Shown: positions 1-9,323, numbered from the stretch's first letter. The stretch: DNA of 64,000 bases from Lacibacter sediminis (GCF_014168535.1 NZ_CP060007.1:3100001-3164000), one strand, 5' to 3'. Notes: generated from the letters alone by a model not told the origin. Made by a program: numbers and translations.

Positions 1-2
1 AG

Positions 3-1142
3 AAACGTGATAAAGAAGGTGTACGTCGTGATTTCCGTGTATTGCAGTTGAAGAACGATGCTGTGAGCAAAAGCATGGAACAGGAAAACACCGGTGCAGA
101 AAAATCGAAACTCTTCCCTACCGATCTCGGTTTGGTGGTAACGGATTTTCTGAAGCAACATTTTGAAAGCATCATGGATTATGGCTTCACCGCACATATT
201 GAAGGTGAGTTTGATGATGTGGCCGAAGGCAAGTTGAAATGGAATGCAATGCTGGAAGAATTTTACAGTCCGTTTAAACGGGATGTAGATAATACCATTG
301 AAAATGCAGAGCGAATTAAAGGCGAACGTGAATTAGGTATAGATGCTGAAAGCGGCAAAAAGATCGTTGCACGTATGGGACGCTTTGGACCAATGGTGCA
401 AATTGGCGATGTGAGTGATGAGGAGAAACCACGTTTTGCTGCATTGCGAAAAAACCAAAGTATTGAAACCATTACTTACGAAGAAGCGATGGATCTGTTC
501 AAACTTCCATTAACGCTGGGTGAATATGAAGGTGAAGAAGTAAGTGTGAATGTTGGTCGCTTTGGACCTTATGTAAAATTTGGTGAGCAGTTTATTTCTA
601 TTCCACGTGGTGAAGAACCATTGGAAGTAACCATGGATCGTGCAATAGAACTCATCAAAGAAAAACAAACAGCCGATGCACCTGTTGCCATGTTTGAAAA
701 CAAACCGGTAACAAAAGGCAAAGGACGTTTTGGTCCGTTTATTAAATGGGATGGTTTGTTCATCAATGTTCCCAAGCGATATGATTTTGAAAATCTTTCA
801 AACAACGATATCAATGAATTGATCGAAGCAAAGGTGGAGAAAGAAGCAAATCGTTTTATTGTTCGTTGGCCCGATGAAAACATTGCAGTGGAGAATGGAC
901 GCTGGGGACCTTTCATCCGCTTCGGCAAAAAAATGTTGAAGATCGATAAGAAAAAAGATGGTGAAAAATACACCACAGAAGAAGTGGCGCAAATGCCTGT
1001 GGAAGACATCAAGAAAATGATCGAAGCACAAATGCCGGGTGCTTTCTCCAAACAAATAAAAGCAGCAGCAAAAAAGGCTGCTACGAAAAAGAAAGCAGCG
1101 ACAAAGAAGGCCGCTACTAAAAAAGCAGCAAAGAAGAAATAA
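3..1142 (+). CDS. topA: DNA topoisomerase I, C-terminal part (5' end outside window)
   Basis: The reading frame is open from the first bases, so this is the last 379 codons of a gene that starts upstream; an internal TTG at 42 is not the real start. Type IA topoisomerase relaxes negative supercoils. The visible part begins inside the catalytic core (K-L-F-P-T-D-L-G motif about 28 residues in). It then carries repeated C-terminal modules with the recurring motif GRFGP or GRWGP (about five copies), as in the toprim-associated repeats of Bacteroidota TopA. It ends in a lysine/alanine-rich tail (AAKKAATKKKAATKK type) resembling histone H1, probably for non-specific DNA contact. The active-site tyrosine lies upstream and is not visible. 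A strong terminator follows directly. The family call is secure. Confidence 0.95.
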   Translation, partial: KRDKEGVRRDFRVLQLKNDAVSKSMEQENTGAEKSKLFPTDLGLVVTDFLKQHFESIMDYGFTAHIEGEFDDVAEGKLKWNAMLEEFYSPFKRDVDNTIENAERIKGERELGIDAESGKKIVARMGRFGPMVQIGDVSDEEKPRFAALRKNQSIETITYEEAMDLFKLPLTLGEYEGEEVSVNVGRFGPYVKFGEQFISIPRGEEPLEVTMDRAIELIKEKQTADAPVAMFENKPVTKGKGRFGPFIKWDGLFINVPKRYDFENLSNNDINELIEAKVEKEANRFIVRWPDENIAVENGRWGPFIRFGKKMLKIDKKKDGEKYTTEEVAQMPVEDIKKMIEAQMPGAFSKQIKAAAKKAATKKKAATKKAATKKAAKKK

Positions 1143-1145
1143 TCG

Positions 1146-1171
1146 AAAGTCCCGTTATAAAACGGGACTTT
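1146..1171 (+). terminator. Rho-independent terminator of topA
   Basis: An 11-bp perfect stem (AAAGTCCCGTT with AACGGGACTTT), loop ATAA, then a T run, lies 3 bases after the topA stop codon. Confidence 0.9.
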
Positions 1172-1219
1172 TTAATTTAATGAGCTACACAAATGTTACT
1201 GCAACATTTCATCAAACTG

Positions 1220-1331
1220 CGTCATGTCGACGAAGGATACATCTCCGAAGAATTGTATTGAAATAATTTAATTAGAATCTCAATACTTAACTCTTCTGAA
1301 TTTTAGAGATGTCTCCTTCGTCGACATGACG
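1220..1331. repeat. Long inverted repeat, intergenic
   Basis: Two 26-base arms (1220-1245 and 1306-1331) are inverted copies of one unit beginning CGTCATGTCGACGAAGG, with one mismatch, separated by about 60 AT-rich bases. The unit looks like the CGTCAT...GACGAAGGA...ATCTC intergenic repeat seen in many environmental Bacteroidota genomes; that comparison is from memory. No ORF is associated. The rest of the 1143-1509 gap holds only the topA terminator and a promoter. Confidence 0.75.
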
Positions 1332-1478
1332 TGGTAAGAGTTAGATTAATTACATCAGAAAAACTTTTGCAGCTCTGATTATCCATTCAACCGATTGCAC
1401 AAACTGACATTTACTAATAACACTCATTCATTAGTATTTTCATTGAGAAAAATCAGTCATTTACACTTCCACTACCTA

Positions 1479-1486
1479 TATCTTTG
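1479..1486 (+). promoter_or_regulatory. Bacteroidota-type -7 box for the TonB receptor
   Basis: TATCTTTG matches TAnnTTTG exactly, 24 bases before the ATG at 1510. No clear TTG is present at -33. Confidence 0.6.
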
Positions 1487-1509
1487 CGACGATTATAAAC
1501 TTAAAACGA

Positions 1510-3435
1510 ATGAAACTGCTAAAACTCTCACTCTCGAGTCTTGCCCTCTTGAGTATGTTCTCCAACAGTAATGCACAACAAAAAGAAATTGAACTCGACC
1601 CTATTACTGTTACTGCTTCTTTAACTCCGGTTAGTGCTTCAAAGACCGGTCGAAACATTTTAATTATTAAAGGTGATGTACTGCAAAAACTTCCTGTGCA
1701 GTCAATTGATGAATTGCTGCGTTATGTACCGGGTGTGGAAGTGCAAAGCCGTGGACCAATGGGTGCGCAGGCTGATTTCACCATTCGTGGAGGTACGTTT
1801 CAACAGGTGTTGGTGATACTTGATGGCATTCGTTTGAATGATCCGTTAACAGGTCACTTCAGTTCTTATATCCCCATCTCTCCTGCCGAGATCGATCGTA
1901 TTGAAGTGTTGAAAGGTGCATCTTCTGCGATCTATGGTACAGAAGCTGTTGGTGGTGTCATTCATATCATCAGTAAAACATTCGCTGCAAAGAAAAATAC
2001 CAACGGACATAAGATCAATGCACAATTAACTGCTGGTGATTTTGGCTTATTCAATGCACAAGCTGGTGCATTTATTCATCAGAAGAATACAACTGCATCT
2101 GTTGGTGTGATCACGAATAATACAAAAGGGCAACAACTGCGTGGCACAAAAGGTTATTTCAACCTCACCACTATTTCTGCTTCTGTTAAACAAGCACTAT
2201 CTGAAAACACAAGTGTTGCTTATCGCTTTGGCTATGATGATCGTGATTTTAACGCTCAGAATTTTTATACAACATTCTTAAGTGATACTGCGACAGAATC
2301 AGTGATCAGTCGTTGGCATCATCTCAAATTCATGCACAAAAAAAACAAGCATAGTTTTTCGTTTGATGCAGGTTATAAAGAAGCAAACGATGTGTATCGT
2401 TTCCGCAAAGCAGTTAGTGCAAACGTGAATAATTCATCGTTGTTTCAGGCACTGGCCTTACACGATTATAAAATCAATGATAACTCAACCATTACATCAG
2501 GTGTGCAATTTATCAGCCGTAAAATTGTTTCGAACGACAGAGGCAATCATGAAGTATCGAATGCAGGTGCATTTGTGGTGTTGAATCAAAAGATCGGAAA
2601 AGCATTGCAATTAAATCCTGCCTTGCGTGTTGACTGGAATGAGCGTGCCGGTTGGGAATTGATTCCACAGTTGAACGCTTCGTATCGTTACGAATCATTT
2701 TTATTCCGTGGAAGTGTTGGTCGTACAACAAGAGATGCCGATTTCACGGAACGTTTTAATAACTATCAGCGTAGCCCTGTTCCATCCGGTCAACGTATCG
2801 GAAATCCTGATCTGATCTCAGAAGCATCTTTGAGTTATGAAGTGGGTGCTGATTATTATCTCAACTCTTCATTAAAAATTTCAACCACCTGGTTCGAACG
2901 TTTCCAACAAAACCTGATCGATTACGTCTTCACGTCTTATGCAAATATGCCCCGCCAGGTAAATCTTGTTCCCGGTGGTAATTATTTTCTTGCAAATAAT
3001 ATCGACAAAGTAAATACTACAGGTATTGAAACCGATGTGCAGTACACGCACGAGTTTAGTGATAAGCATTCATTATCCGGTGGACTTGGTTTCGTATGGA
3101 TGCGTAGCCGCAGCAGTGATACGATTCCTTCGCTTTATGTTTCAAACCATGCAAGAGAACTCATCAACTTTAATGTGATGTACCGTTATAAAAAAATTGC
3201 AGTGAGTACAAATGGTTTATTCAAAGCAAGAAGACCACAATCAATTGCAGCACCGTTCGTTCCAATCAGCGCCAATTATTTTATTTTGAATACACGTGTT
3301 GATCTCTTTTTGCTGAAAGACAAACTGGGTGTATTTGTACAGGCCGATAATATTTTCAACCGTCGTTACAGCGATCTGCTCGGCAGCATTATGCCAACAC
3401 GTTGGGTAATGGGTGGAATAAAAGTGAATTTATAA
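1510..3435 (+). CDS. BtuB-like TonB-dependent outer-membrane receptor
   Basis: This is a 641-residue outer-membrane transporter. A signal peptide (about residues 1-22, ending SNA) is followed by a TonB-box-like stretch DPITVTAS (residues 30-37). A plug domain (about 45-160, with R-G-G-T-F, LDGIRLNDP and IEVLKGASSAIYGTEAVGG) leads into a beta-barrel that ends in VDLFLLKDK...NLFNRRY-type strands and a terminal hydrophobic strand. Size and the absence of a carboxypeptidase-like N-terminal domain fit the BtuB/colicin-receptor class rather than the SusC class. The substrate cannot be read from the sequence: cobalamin, siderophore or metal are all possible, and no riboswitch lies upstream. It stands alone, with no neighbouring uptake genes. 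ATG at 1510 is chosen because it gives a proper signal peptide and lies just after a -7 box. Confidence 0.88.
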   Translation: MKLLKLSLSSLALLSMFSNSNAQQKEIELDPITVTASLTPVSASKTGRNILIIKGDVLQKLPVQSIDELLRYVPGVEVQSRGPMGAQADFTIRGGTFQQVLVILDGIRLNDPLTGHFSSYIPISPAEIDRIEVLKGASSAIYGTEAVGGVIHIISKTFAAKKNTNGHKINAQLTAGDFGLFNAQAGAFIHQKNTTASVGVITNNTKGQQLRGTKGYFNLTTISASVKQALSENTSVAYRFGYDDRDFNAQNFYTTFLSDTATESVISRWHHLKFMHKKNKHSFSFDAGYKEANDVYRFRKAVSANVNNSSLFQALALHDYKINDNSTITSGVQFISRKIVSNDRGNHEVSNAGAFVVLNQKIGKALQLNPALRVDWNERAGWELIPQLNASYRYESFLFRGSVGRTTRDADFTERFNNYQRSPVPSGQRIGNPDLISEASLSYEVGADYYLNSSLKISTTWFERFQQNLIDYVFTSYANMPRQVNLVPGGNYFLANNIDKVNTTGIETDVQYTHEFSDKHSLSGGLGFVWMRSRSSDTIPSLYVSNHARELINFNVMYRYKKIAVSTNGLFKARRPQSIAAPFVPISANYFILNTRVDLFLLKDKLGVFVQADNIFNRRYSDLLGSIMPTRWVMGGIKVNL

Positions 3436-3591
3436 ATATCGCTTTAAAAACATCAAACTGTATATCCTCTCCCTGGAGGGGCCGCATGCGCTCAAAAAAA
3501 GAACAACCGAAAGGGGTGGGTGAAAACTCGCCCCTTCGTTTTATCCGAACTAATTTCTTGATATTTGCAGTCCATAAAAACGATTGATCGT
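3436..3591. repeat. Intergenic GC-rich low-complexity stretch
   Basis: Bases about 3468-3545 hold CTCTCCCTGGAGGGG, a GCATGC palindrome and the pair AAGGGG/CCCCTT, in otherwise AT-rich DNA. It resembles CTCTCC...GGAGAG-type intergenic repeats in related genomes (recalled, not searched). A short ORF across it has no recognisable product. Confidence 0.35.
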
Positions 3592-5118
3592 ATGCATGAT
3601 TTTATTCAACAACTCGGCATCAAAGCACAGAATAGCGGCGTTTCAACAGGAATAAACTGGTTAACATCAAGCGGTGAAACAATTACTTCTTCTTCACCCG
3701 TTGATGGAAAAACAATCGCATCAGTTACTTCAGCCGATAAAGCAACGTATGAAACAGTGATTGCAAAAGCACAAGCAGCCTTTGCAGAGTGGCGCACATG
3801 GCCTGCACCTAAACGTGGTGAAATTGTTCGACAGATCGGTGAAGCATTGCGTGCAAAAAAAGAACCTCTCGGTCGATTGGTATCTTATGAAATGGGTAAA
3901 AGTTTACAGGAAGGTTATGGTGAAGTACAGGAAATGATCGACATCTGCGATTTTGCGGTCGGTCTCTCCCGCCAATTACATGGATTGACCATGCATAGCG
4001 AACGCCCATTGCATCGCATGTATGAGCAATGGCATCCGTTAGGTATTGTTGGCATTATCTCAGCATTCAATTTCCCCGTTGCAGTGTGGAGCTGGAACAC
4101 CATGCTTGCATGGATCTGTGGAGATGTGTGCATTTGGAAACCATCAGAAAAAACACCTTTGTGCGGCATCGCCTGTCAACATATCGTTGCAGAAGTCTTT
4201 GCAAAAAATAATGTACCCGAAGGTGTGAGTTGTTTGATACAAGGTGGCAGAGAAATTGGTGAATGGATGAGTAACGATACTCGTGTCCCGTTGGTATCTG
4301 CAACAGGAAGTACTCGTATGGGCAAATCAGTTGGTGCAGCTGTAGGACAACGTTTAGGCAGAAGTTTATTAGAGCTAGGTGGTAACAATGCCATCATCAT
4401 CAGTGAACATGCAGATCTTAACATTGCGATTCGTGGTGCCGTGTTTGGTGCTGTTGGAACGGCTGGTCAACGTTGCACTACTACCCGTCGCTTGATTATT
4501 CATGAATCGGTCTACGATACGGTTAAAGAAAAATTGGTTGCTGCTTACAAACAATTAAGCATTGGTGATCCGTTGAATGAAAGCTACCATGTTGGTCCAT
4601 TGATCGATACTGATGCAGTAAACGCATATAGCAAAGCAATTGAACAATGTAAAGCCGAAGGCGGACATTTCATTGTGGAAGGCGGCGTTTTATCAGGTGC
4701 CGGTTATGAAAGCGGCTGTTATGTAAAACCATGCATAGCTGAAGCAAAATCAGGTTTCAAAATTGTTGAGCATGAAACCTTTGCCCCTATTCTTTATTTG
4801 TTGAAATATAAAACCATTGATGAAGCAATTGCTATTCAGAACGGCGTGCCGCAAGGTTTATCATCTTCCATCATGACCTTGAATATGCGTGAAGCGGAGC
4901 AGTTTTTATCAACTACCGGCAGCGATTGTGGAATTGCCAATGTAAATATCGGAACGAGCGGCGCTGAGATAGGCGGTGCCTTCGGTGGCGAAAAAGAAAC
5001 CGGTGGCGGCAGGGAAAGTGGCAGCGATGCCTGGAAAAATTATATGCGCCGTCAAACCAACACGATCAACTATTCAACAAATCTGCCTCTGGCTCAGGGA
5101 ATTAAGTTTGATATTTAA
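3592..5118 (+). CDS. Aldehyde dehydrogenase, ALDH7 / piperideine-6-carboxylate dehydrogenase-like
   Basis: A 508-residue NAD(P)+-dependent aldehyde dehydrogenase. Catalytic Cys is residue 295 (G-Q-R-C-T-T-T-R-R) and the general-base Glu is residue 261 (L-L-E-L-G-G-N-N-A), the usual 34 apart. The NAD-binding A-T-G-S-T-R-M-G segment lies before it. The N-terminal [14 protein letters not shown] and the C-terminal [15 protein letters not shown] motif are typical of the ALDH7 (antiquitin/AmaB) branch, which oxidises alpha-aminoadipate semialdehyde in lysine breakdown. The exact substrate is inferred. ATG at 3592 is preferred to a TTG at 3565. It is monocistronic, with a terminator-like hairpin downstream. 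No other lysine-degradation gene is adjacent. Confidence 0.88.
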   Translation: MHDFIQQLGIKAQNSGVSTGINWLTSSGETITSSSPVDGKTIASVTSADKATYETVIAKAQAAFAEWRTWPAPKRGEIVRQIGEALRAKKEPLGRLVSYEMGKSLQEGYGEVQEMIDICDFAVGLSRQLHGLTMHSERPLHRMYEQWHPLGIVGIISAFNFPVAVWSWNTMLAWICGDVCIWKPSEKTPLCGIACQHIVAEVFAKNNVPEGVSCLIQGGREIGEWMSNDTRVPLVSATGSTRMGKSVGAAVGQRLGRSLLELGGNNAIIISEHADLNIAIRGAVFGAVGTAGQRCTTTRRLIIHESVYDTVKEKLVAAYKQLSIGDPLNESYHVGPLIDTDAVNAYSKAIEQCKAEGGHFIVEGGVLSGAGYESGCYVKPCIAEAKSGFKIVEHETFAPILYLLKYKTIDEAIAIQNGVPQGLSSSIMTLNMREAEQFLSTTGSDCGIANVNIGTSGAEIGGAFGGEKETGGGRESGSDAWKNYMRRQTNTINYSTNLPLAQGIKFDI

Positions 5119-5160
5119 GTATCCCTTAACAGCCTTTGCCAATAGATTAAACGACTAATC

Positions 5161-5194
5161 AACAGCCGTCTGAAAAGCAATGAGGGCGGCTGTT
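5161..5194 (+). terminator. Hairpin after the aldehyde dehydrogenase gene
   Basis: AACAGCCG (5161-5168) pairs with CGGCTGTT (5187-5194), followed by TTCAC. The U run is weak. Confidence 0.5.
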
Positions 5195-5288
5195 TCACTC
5201 AAAAAATTCTGCAAAATGTGGGTAAACGGTATATTTATTTGCCCAACATGCCGCAACTTTACAAATCGTTTTAAAATAAGAAAGACAT

Positions 5289-6986
5289 ATGCAGTTAAAC
5301 AAAGTGTTGCTTGTAACATCCGTATTCGCCCTCTCCTCGATCTGTGCCTTCTCCCAGGCTTCTGTAAAAGAAGATCAGTTTAAAGGCTGGCATCTCAAAA
5401 ATCAATCTTCTGATGGATTTTATGGTATTAGTCTTGAACAGGCGCTTGAGTTTGTAAAAAACAAAAAAAGCACAACCGTTATTGTGGCGGTGATCGACAG
5501 TGGTATTGATACCTTACACGAAGATCTGAAGCCGGTATTGTGGCGTAACCCAAAAGAAATTCCCAACAACGGAATTGATGATGACAAGAATGGTTATGTA
5601 GATGATTACTATGGCTGGAATTTTCTTGGTGGTAAAGATGGCAAAAATGTAAAAGAAGATTCTTACGAAGCTGCACGTTTGTATCATGCACTCAAACCTA
5701 AATATGGTGGCACTGTTGATGAAAGCAAATTGTCAGCAATTGAAAAAGAAGAATACCGCATTTTCAAAAAAGCACAGGGAGATATTGAACATGGTTCAAC
5801 TGAAGCACAAACACAAGTTGTATTTCTGAAAAGTTTGTACAACAAATCAACTGTTGCTGACAGCATATTGAAATTGAAATTCAAACCGGAATATACTGGT
5901 AACGATCTGGCAACATTTAAACCTGCCAATTCAAAAGAAGCCGATGCAAAATCAACCATGTTTGCATTGTTCAAAGGTTTTGAATTGATGGATGCCAACA
6001 ACGACTTCATCATTAAAGAGTTTACCAGTTATTACCAGGGCCAGGAGAAAAAAGCTTCTGCTTCAACTAGCGCTCCTAAAGATTATCGTGGTGAAATAGT
6101 AAAAGATAATTATTACGATTTCAATGATCGTTTTTATGGCAACCCCGATGTTATGGCGAACACTCCCTTCCATGGAACACATGTAGCCGGCATCATTGCC
6201 GCTGCACGTAACAATGGTATTGGTGTCGATGGTGTAGCAAATGATGTACGCATCATGACTATCCGTGCCGTGCCTGATGGTGATGAGCACGATAAAGATA
6301 TTGCACTTGCTATCCGTTATGCTGTTGATAATGGTGCGAAAATCATCAACATGAGTTTTGGTAAAAGTTTTTCCCCACAAAAGAAATGGGTTGATGACGC
6401 AGTTCGTTATGCACAAAGCAAAGGTGTACTATTAGTACATGCAGCAGGTAACGATGGTAAGAATGTAGACAGTTCTGAGAACTATCCTAACCCGAATATT
6501 GTTGAAACAAAAATGAAAGCTCCCAACTTTATTACTGTTGGTGCAAGCGGCGATCCCAAAACAGGTGGTCTTGCTGCAGACTTCAGTAACTATGGTAAAA
6601 AGGAAGTGGATGTATTTGCTCCGGGTGTAAAAATTTATTCAACTATTCCCGGTGGTAATACTTATGGATTTGCACAAGGAACAAGTATGGCGAGCCCTGT
6701 GGTAGCTGGTTTAGCAGCGTTCATTCTATCCTACTATCCTGATCTGTCACCGGAACAGGTGAAGTTTTGTATTGAAAAAGGTTCAGTTAATCCAAACATG
6801 CAGGTAACAAAACCCGGCAGTGAGGAGAAAGAAGATTTTGCAAACTTCAGTCGCACAGGTGGTTTATTAAATGCATACGAAGCAATTAAAGTTGCTGCAA
6901 CATTAAAAGGTGAACGCAACACTACTGCTCCGGCAGCACCTAAACCGCAACCAAAACCAAAAGTTAAGAAATCGAAAAAAGGATAA
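5289..6986 (+). CDS. Secreted subtilisin-like serine protease (family S8)
   Basis: A 565-residue protein with an N-terminal signal peptide (about 1-23, ending AFSQ). The catalytic triad is visible: Asp70 in V-I-D-S-G-I-D, His295 in H-G-T-H-V-A-G and Ser466 in G-T-S-M-A-S-P-V. Between Asp and His lie 225 residues, against about 32 in subtilisin. This is a large charged insertion (about 100-265) containing an acidic D-A-N-N-D-F-stretch that could bind Ca2+. The C-terminus is a Pro/Lys-rich tail with no sorting domain of the type IX system visible. It is expected in the periplasm or exported. It is followed by a strong terminator and has no operon partners. Confidence 0.92.
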   Translation: MQLNKVLLVTSVFALSSICAFSQASVKEDQFKGWHLKNQSSDGFYGISLEQALEFVKNKKSTTVIVAVIDSGIDTLHEDLKPVLWRNPKEIPNNGIDDDKNGYVDDYYGWNFLGGKDGKNVKEDSYEAARLYHALKPKYGGTVDESKLSAIEKEEYRIFKKAQGDIEHGSTEAQTQVVFLKSLYNKSTVADSILKLKFKPEYTGNDLATFKPANSKEADAKSTMFALFKGFELMDANNDFIIKEFTSYYQGQEKKASASTSAPKDYRGEIVKDNYYDFNDRFYGNPDVMANTPFHGTHVAGIIAAARNNGIGVDGVANDVRIMTIRAVPDGDEHDKDIALAIRYAVDNGAKIINMSFGKSFSPQKKWVDDAVRYAQSKGVLLVHAAGNDGKNVDSSENYPNPNIVETKMKAPNFITVGASGDPKTGGLAADFSNYGKKEVDVFAPGVKIYSTIPGGNTYGFAQGTSMASPVVAGLAAFILSYYPDLSPEQVKFCIEKGSVNPNMQVTKPGSEEKEDFANFSRTGGLLNAYEAIKVAATLKGERNTTAPAAPKPQPKPKVKKSKKG

Positions 6987-6998
6987 TACTTTGACTTT

Positions 6999-7022
6999 AA
7001 AACCCGCTTTTCAGCGGGTTTT
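6999..7022 (+). terminator. Rho-independent terminator of the S8 protease gene
   Basis: A 10-bp stem AAAACCCGCT / AGCGGGTTTT with loop TTTC, then TTCTTTTT. Confidence 0.9.
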
Positions 7023-7084
7023 CTTTTTATGTTTACAATATCTGAAGCAGTTTGCTGTTATGCATATTCCAAAACCTGATTATC

Positions 7085-7594
7085 ATGTCACGACCAACCA
7101 CTAACGACTACTCATCTTTTTATCACAACTATGTAATGAATGTGCAGGAAGATGATGTAAAGAAAGCTTTCGAAAATCAATTTGCAGTACTCGATTCTTT
7201 TCTTGCATCAATACCGGATTCAAAAGCTGATCATGCTTATGCTGAAGGTAAATGGACGGTGAAACAATTATTGCAGCACATGATCGATGCGGAACGCATC
7301 TTCACCCACCGTGCACTATGGTTTGCACGCCAGAGCCCCTCCCCACTTAGTGGTTTTGATGAAAATGAGTATGCGGCCATTGCGGATGTAAGCAAACGCA
7401 CAATACAATCGTTGGCCGATGAGTTCAAAGCCGTTCGCAAAAGCAGCGAATTGCTGTACAATAGCTTCTCCTGGAAAGAATTAAATACCAGCGGTATGGC
7501 TAATAACAACTCCATTACCGTGAATGCAATTGGGTATGTAACACTCGGGCACTTTCTGCATCATAAACGCATCCTCGAAGAACGATACTTGTAA
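7085..7594 (+). CDS. DinB-family protein
   Basis: A 169-residue four-helix-bundle protein of the DinB/YfiT superfamily, counted from ATG 7085; a TTG 33 bases upstream is an unlikely start. W-T-V-K-Q-L-L-Q-H-M-I-D-A-E-R and the late G-H-F-L-H-H-K-R-I-L-E-E-R motif give the spaced histidines (in the first motif, plus the H-x-x-H-H cluster near residue 157) that usually coordinate a divalent metal. Family members include thiol-dependent S-transferases and many uncharacterised stress proteins. The true reaction here is unknown. It stands alone and is followed by a hairpin terminator. Confidence 0.85.
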   Translation: MSRPTTNDYSSFYHNYVMNVQEDDVKKAFENQFAVLDSFLASIPDSKADHAYAEGKWTVKQLLQHMIDAERIFTHRALWFARQSPSPLSGFDENEYAAIADVSKRTIQSLADEFKAVRKSSELLYNSFSWKELNTSGMANNNSITVNAIGYVTLGHFLHHKRILEERYL

Positions 7595-7600
7595 AAAAGG

Positions 7601-7628
7601 TCAGGCTTCCGTTGTAACGGAAGCCTGA
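7601..7628 (+). terminator. Rho-independent terminator after the DinB-family gene
   Basis: A 12-bp perfect stem TCAGGCTTCCGT / ACGGAAGCCTGA, loop TGTA, then TGTTTT. Confidence 0.85.
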
Positions 7629-7639
7629 TGTTTTAAAAT

Positions 7640-8000
7640 ACTGTAAACCTGTAAGCCGGATTTTGTCGAGAGCTATCATTTATCTGTCCAACAACTTACG
7701 CTGAAGGATCAATCTGCCTACCCTCCGTCATCGAACGAGCCGTTCTCAGGCGACGGTATATGTGGCATTTCAGCACGTAAGGTTTACCCCGCTATAACAT
7801 TGCTGTTATAACCCGTAGGCTCTTACCCTACGTTTTCACCTTTTCCCACCATAGCCTTGGCGTAGGTGGGTAGTTATTTTCTGTGGCACTTTCTGTTGCT
7901 CCGCCTGAGGCGGAACACCCGGCTCTTCACCGGTACGTTGCTCTATGCTGTCCGGACTTTCCTATCCCGCCGAAACGGGAACGATAGCTTAGTTTACAGT
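7640..8000 (-). ncRNA. rnpB: RNase P RNA (class A)
   Basis: Read on the minus strand, this is the catalytic RNA that removes 5' leaders from tRNA precursors. The ends pair as helix P1 (7640-7649 with 7991-8000). Near the 5' end is GGAAAGTCCGGAC, the conserved P3/P4 region, followed by AGAGCA. The conserved ACAGAAAGTGCCACAGAAA segment is present, and near the 3' end is GACAAAATCCGGCTTACAG, which completes P4. The length, about 361 nt, fits the family. It fills the gap between the DinB-like gene and the bacilliredoxin. The exact ends are estimated from P1. Confidence 0.95.
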
Positions 8001-8101
8001 AACTGCAAAAATAAGATTTTGGGCTGAGGTATGTCCTACTTATTGCAGGATGGAACATTTTATCAATCGTTATAAGTATGACATACCTATCACCCAAAAA
8101 A

Positions 8102-8125
8102 ATCCCCCAACAAAAGTTGAGGGAT
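8102..8125 (-). terminator. Terminator of the bacilliredoxin gene
   Basis: Read on the minus strand, ATCCCTCAAC / GTTGGGGGAT with loop TTTT (one G-U pair) is followed by a T run. Confidence 0.8.
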
Positions 8126-8148
8126 GCGATAAACATTCAATGTGTTAG

Positions 8149-8565
8149 CTAGTTGCAATGCTCTTCAAATGCACTGATAAGATTTTGTGCGATCATTTGC
8201 GCCGGACGACCTTCGATGTTGTGGCGTTCGATAATGTGAACCAACTGACCATCTTTAAATAATGCGATAGCCGGTGAACTTGGAGGATAAGGCAACAAAT
8301 GCTCACGGATCTTTTTCACTGCATCAATATCAAAACCAGCGAAGCTGGTCAATAAATGATCAGGACGCTTCGTGCTGTTATGCACAGCCATCAACACACC
8401 TGGTCTTGCACTACCTGCCGCACAACCGCAAACTGAGTTAATAAAAACGAGACTTGTCCCTTTCTGCGTTAATGCACTGTCAACCGACTCTGCTGATAAC
8501 AATTCATCAAAACCACCTTCAGTCATTTCCCCTTTCATGGGTAATACTATTTCTGCTGGATACAT
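8149..8565 (-). CDS. Bacilliredoxin BrxA/BrxB-family protein (YphP/YqiW)
   Basis: A 138-residue thioredoxin-fold protein, full length for the family. The active site is C-G-C at residues 46-48, within N-S-V-C-G-C-A-A-G-S-A-R-P-G. The conserved Y-P-P-S-S-P-A segment and the C-terminal H-x-I-E-G-R-x-A are present. Family members remove bacillithiol from mixed disulfides on proteins, and Bacteroidota are among the groups expected to make bacillithiol. It is transcribed alone from a TAGCTTTG -7 box at 8589-8596 and ends at its own terminator. The start at 8565 is supported by the conserved N-terminal M-Y-P. Confidence 0.93.
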   Translation of the reverse strand: MYPAEIVLPMKGEMTEGGFDELLSAESVDSALTQKGTSLVFINSVCGCAAGSARPGVLMAVHNSTKRPDHLLTSFAGFDIDAVKKIREHLLPYPPSSPAIALFKDGQLVHIIERHNIEGRPAQMIAQNLISAFEEHCN

Positions 8566-8588
8566 AATGTAATAGTTTAAATTTTATG

Positions 8589-8596
8589 CAAAGCTA
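8589..8596 (-). promoter_or_regulatory. -7 box for the bacilliredoxin gene
   Basis: TAGCTTTG on the minus strand matches TAnnTTTG, 23 bases before the start codon. Confidence 0.6.
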
Positions 8597-8770
8597 CAGG
8601 AATTGAAAATTCAATCAGTAAAAAAAGAAATTTTGACAGAACCATTGCAGGATAGTAGACTTTTTGTCGCATTTATATTCGTAAATCTGAAATGACGGCG
8701 CAAAAAAACCTGTTGGAATATGCTTTGATGATTCCATACCATTATTAAAAACAATTAAAACTTTAATACT

Positions 8771-9202
8771 ATGACAATGGTAAAATTGCACAGCCCCGTT
8801 CAGAAAAACCTCAACAACTTCTTTGATGAGTTTTTCAATGAGTTACCTGCTTTTGGTAAAACAGTCAACAATCTTTTTTCTCCTGCAGTAAACATCGTTG
8901 AAACTTCTGATGCTTATCATCTTGAGCTAAATGCTCCGGGCCGCAATAAAGAAGACTTTCATGTTTCTGTAGACAAAGGTTTATTAACCATCAGCTACGA
9001 GAAAAAAGAAGAAGCGAAGAATGAAGATGCGAAAGTAGTTCGTCGTGAGTTCAGCTTCCAAAGCTTTAAACGCAGCTTTACAGTTGATGAGAAGATCAAT
9101 GCAGAAGCTATCCAGGCGAAATACGAAAATGGTTTGTTGAAATTGTTACTGCCTAAGAAAGCAGAACAGCAACAACCTGTGAAAACGATCACTATTCAGT
9201 AA
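8771..9202 (+). CDS. Small heat-shock protein, Hsp20/alpha-crystallin family
   Basis: A 143-residue ATP-independent holdase chaperone of the cytoplasm. The N-terminal arm (F-F-D-E-F-F-N-E-L-P) is followed by the alpha-crystallin domain (about 38-130). Typical pieces are P-A-V-N-I-V-E-T-S-D-A-Y, the A-P-G motif, L-T-I-S-Y-E-K-K and the A-x-Y-E-N-G-L-L-K-L-L-L-P signature. A C-terminal I-T-I fits the I-x-I oligomerisation motif. It is a single gene with its own terminator. No HrcA (CIRCE) or heat-shock operator is evident in the roughly 200 bases upstream. Confidence 0.95.
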   Translation: MTMVKLHSPVQKNLNNFFDEFFNELPAFGKTVNNLFSPAVNIVETSDAYHLELNAPGRNKEDFHVSVDKGLLTISYEKKEEAKNEDAKVVRREFSFQSFKRSFTVDEKINAEAIQAKYENGLLKLLLPKKAEQQQPVKTITIQ

Positions 9203-9243
9203 TAGATTTCATATAGCTTGTTTTATAGCAGTTGGTTTTGGTT

Positions 9244-9267
9244 ACCCCGTTGTTTTTACAACGGGGT
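9244..9267 (+). terminator. Rho-independent terminator of the hsp20 gene
   Basis: A 10-bp stem ACCCCGTTGT / ACAACGGGGT, loop TTTT, then a T run. Confidence 0.9.
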
Positions 9268-9323
9268 TTTTGTTTCTGTTAACAAGTGTTTCAGCAGACA
9301 TGATTATCTTCGCCACAATCGAC

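Noticed and set aside
1510..3435. Calling the first TonB receptor BtuB outright
   Set aside because: No B12 riboswitch or B12-uptake gene is adjacent, so the substrate stays open.
7638..8000. A small protein-coding frame at 7927-8136 (minus)
   Set aside because: It overlaps the 5' part of the RNase P RNA, which explains the conservation.
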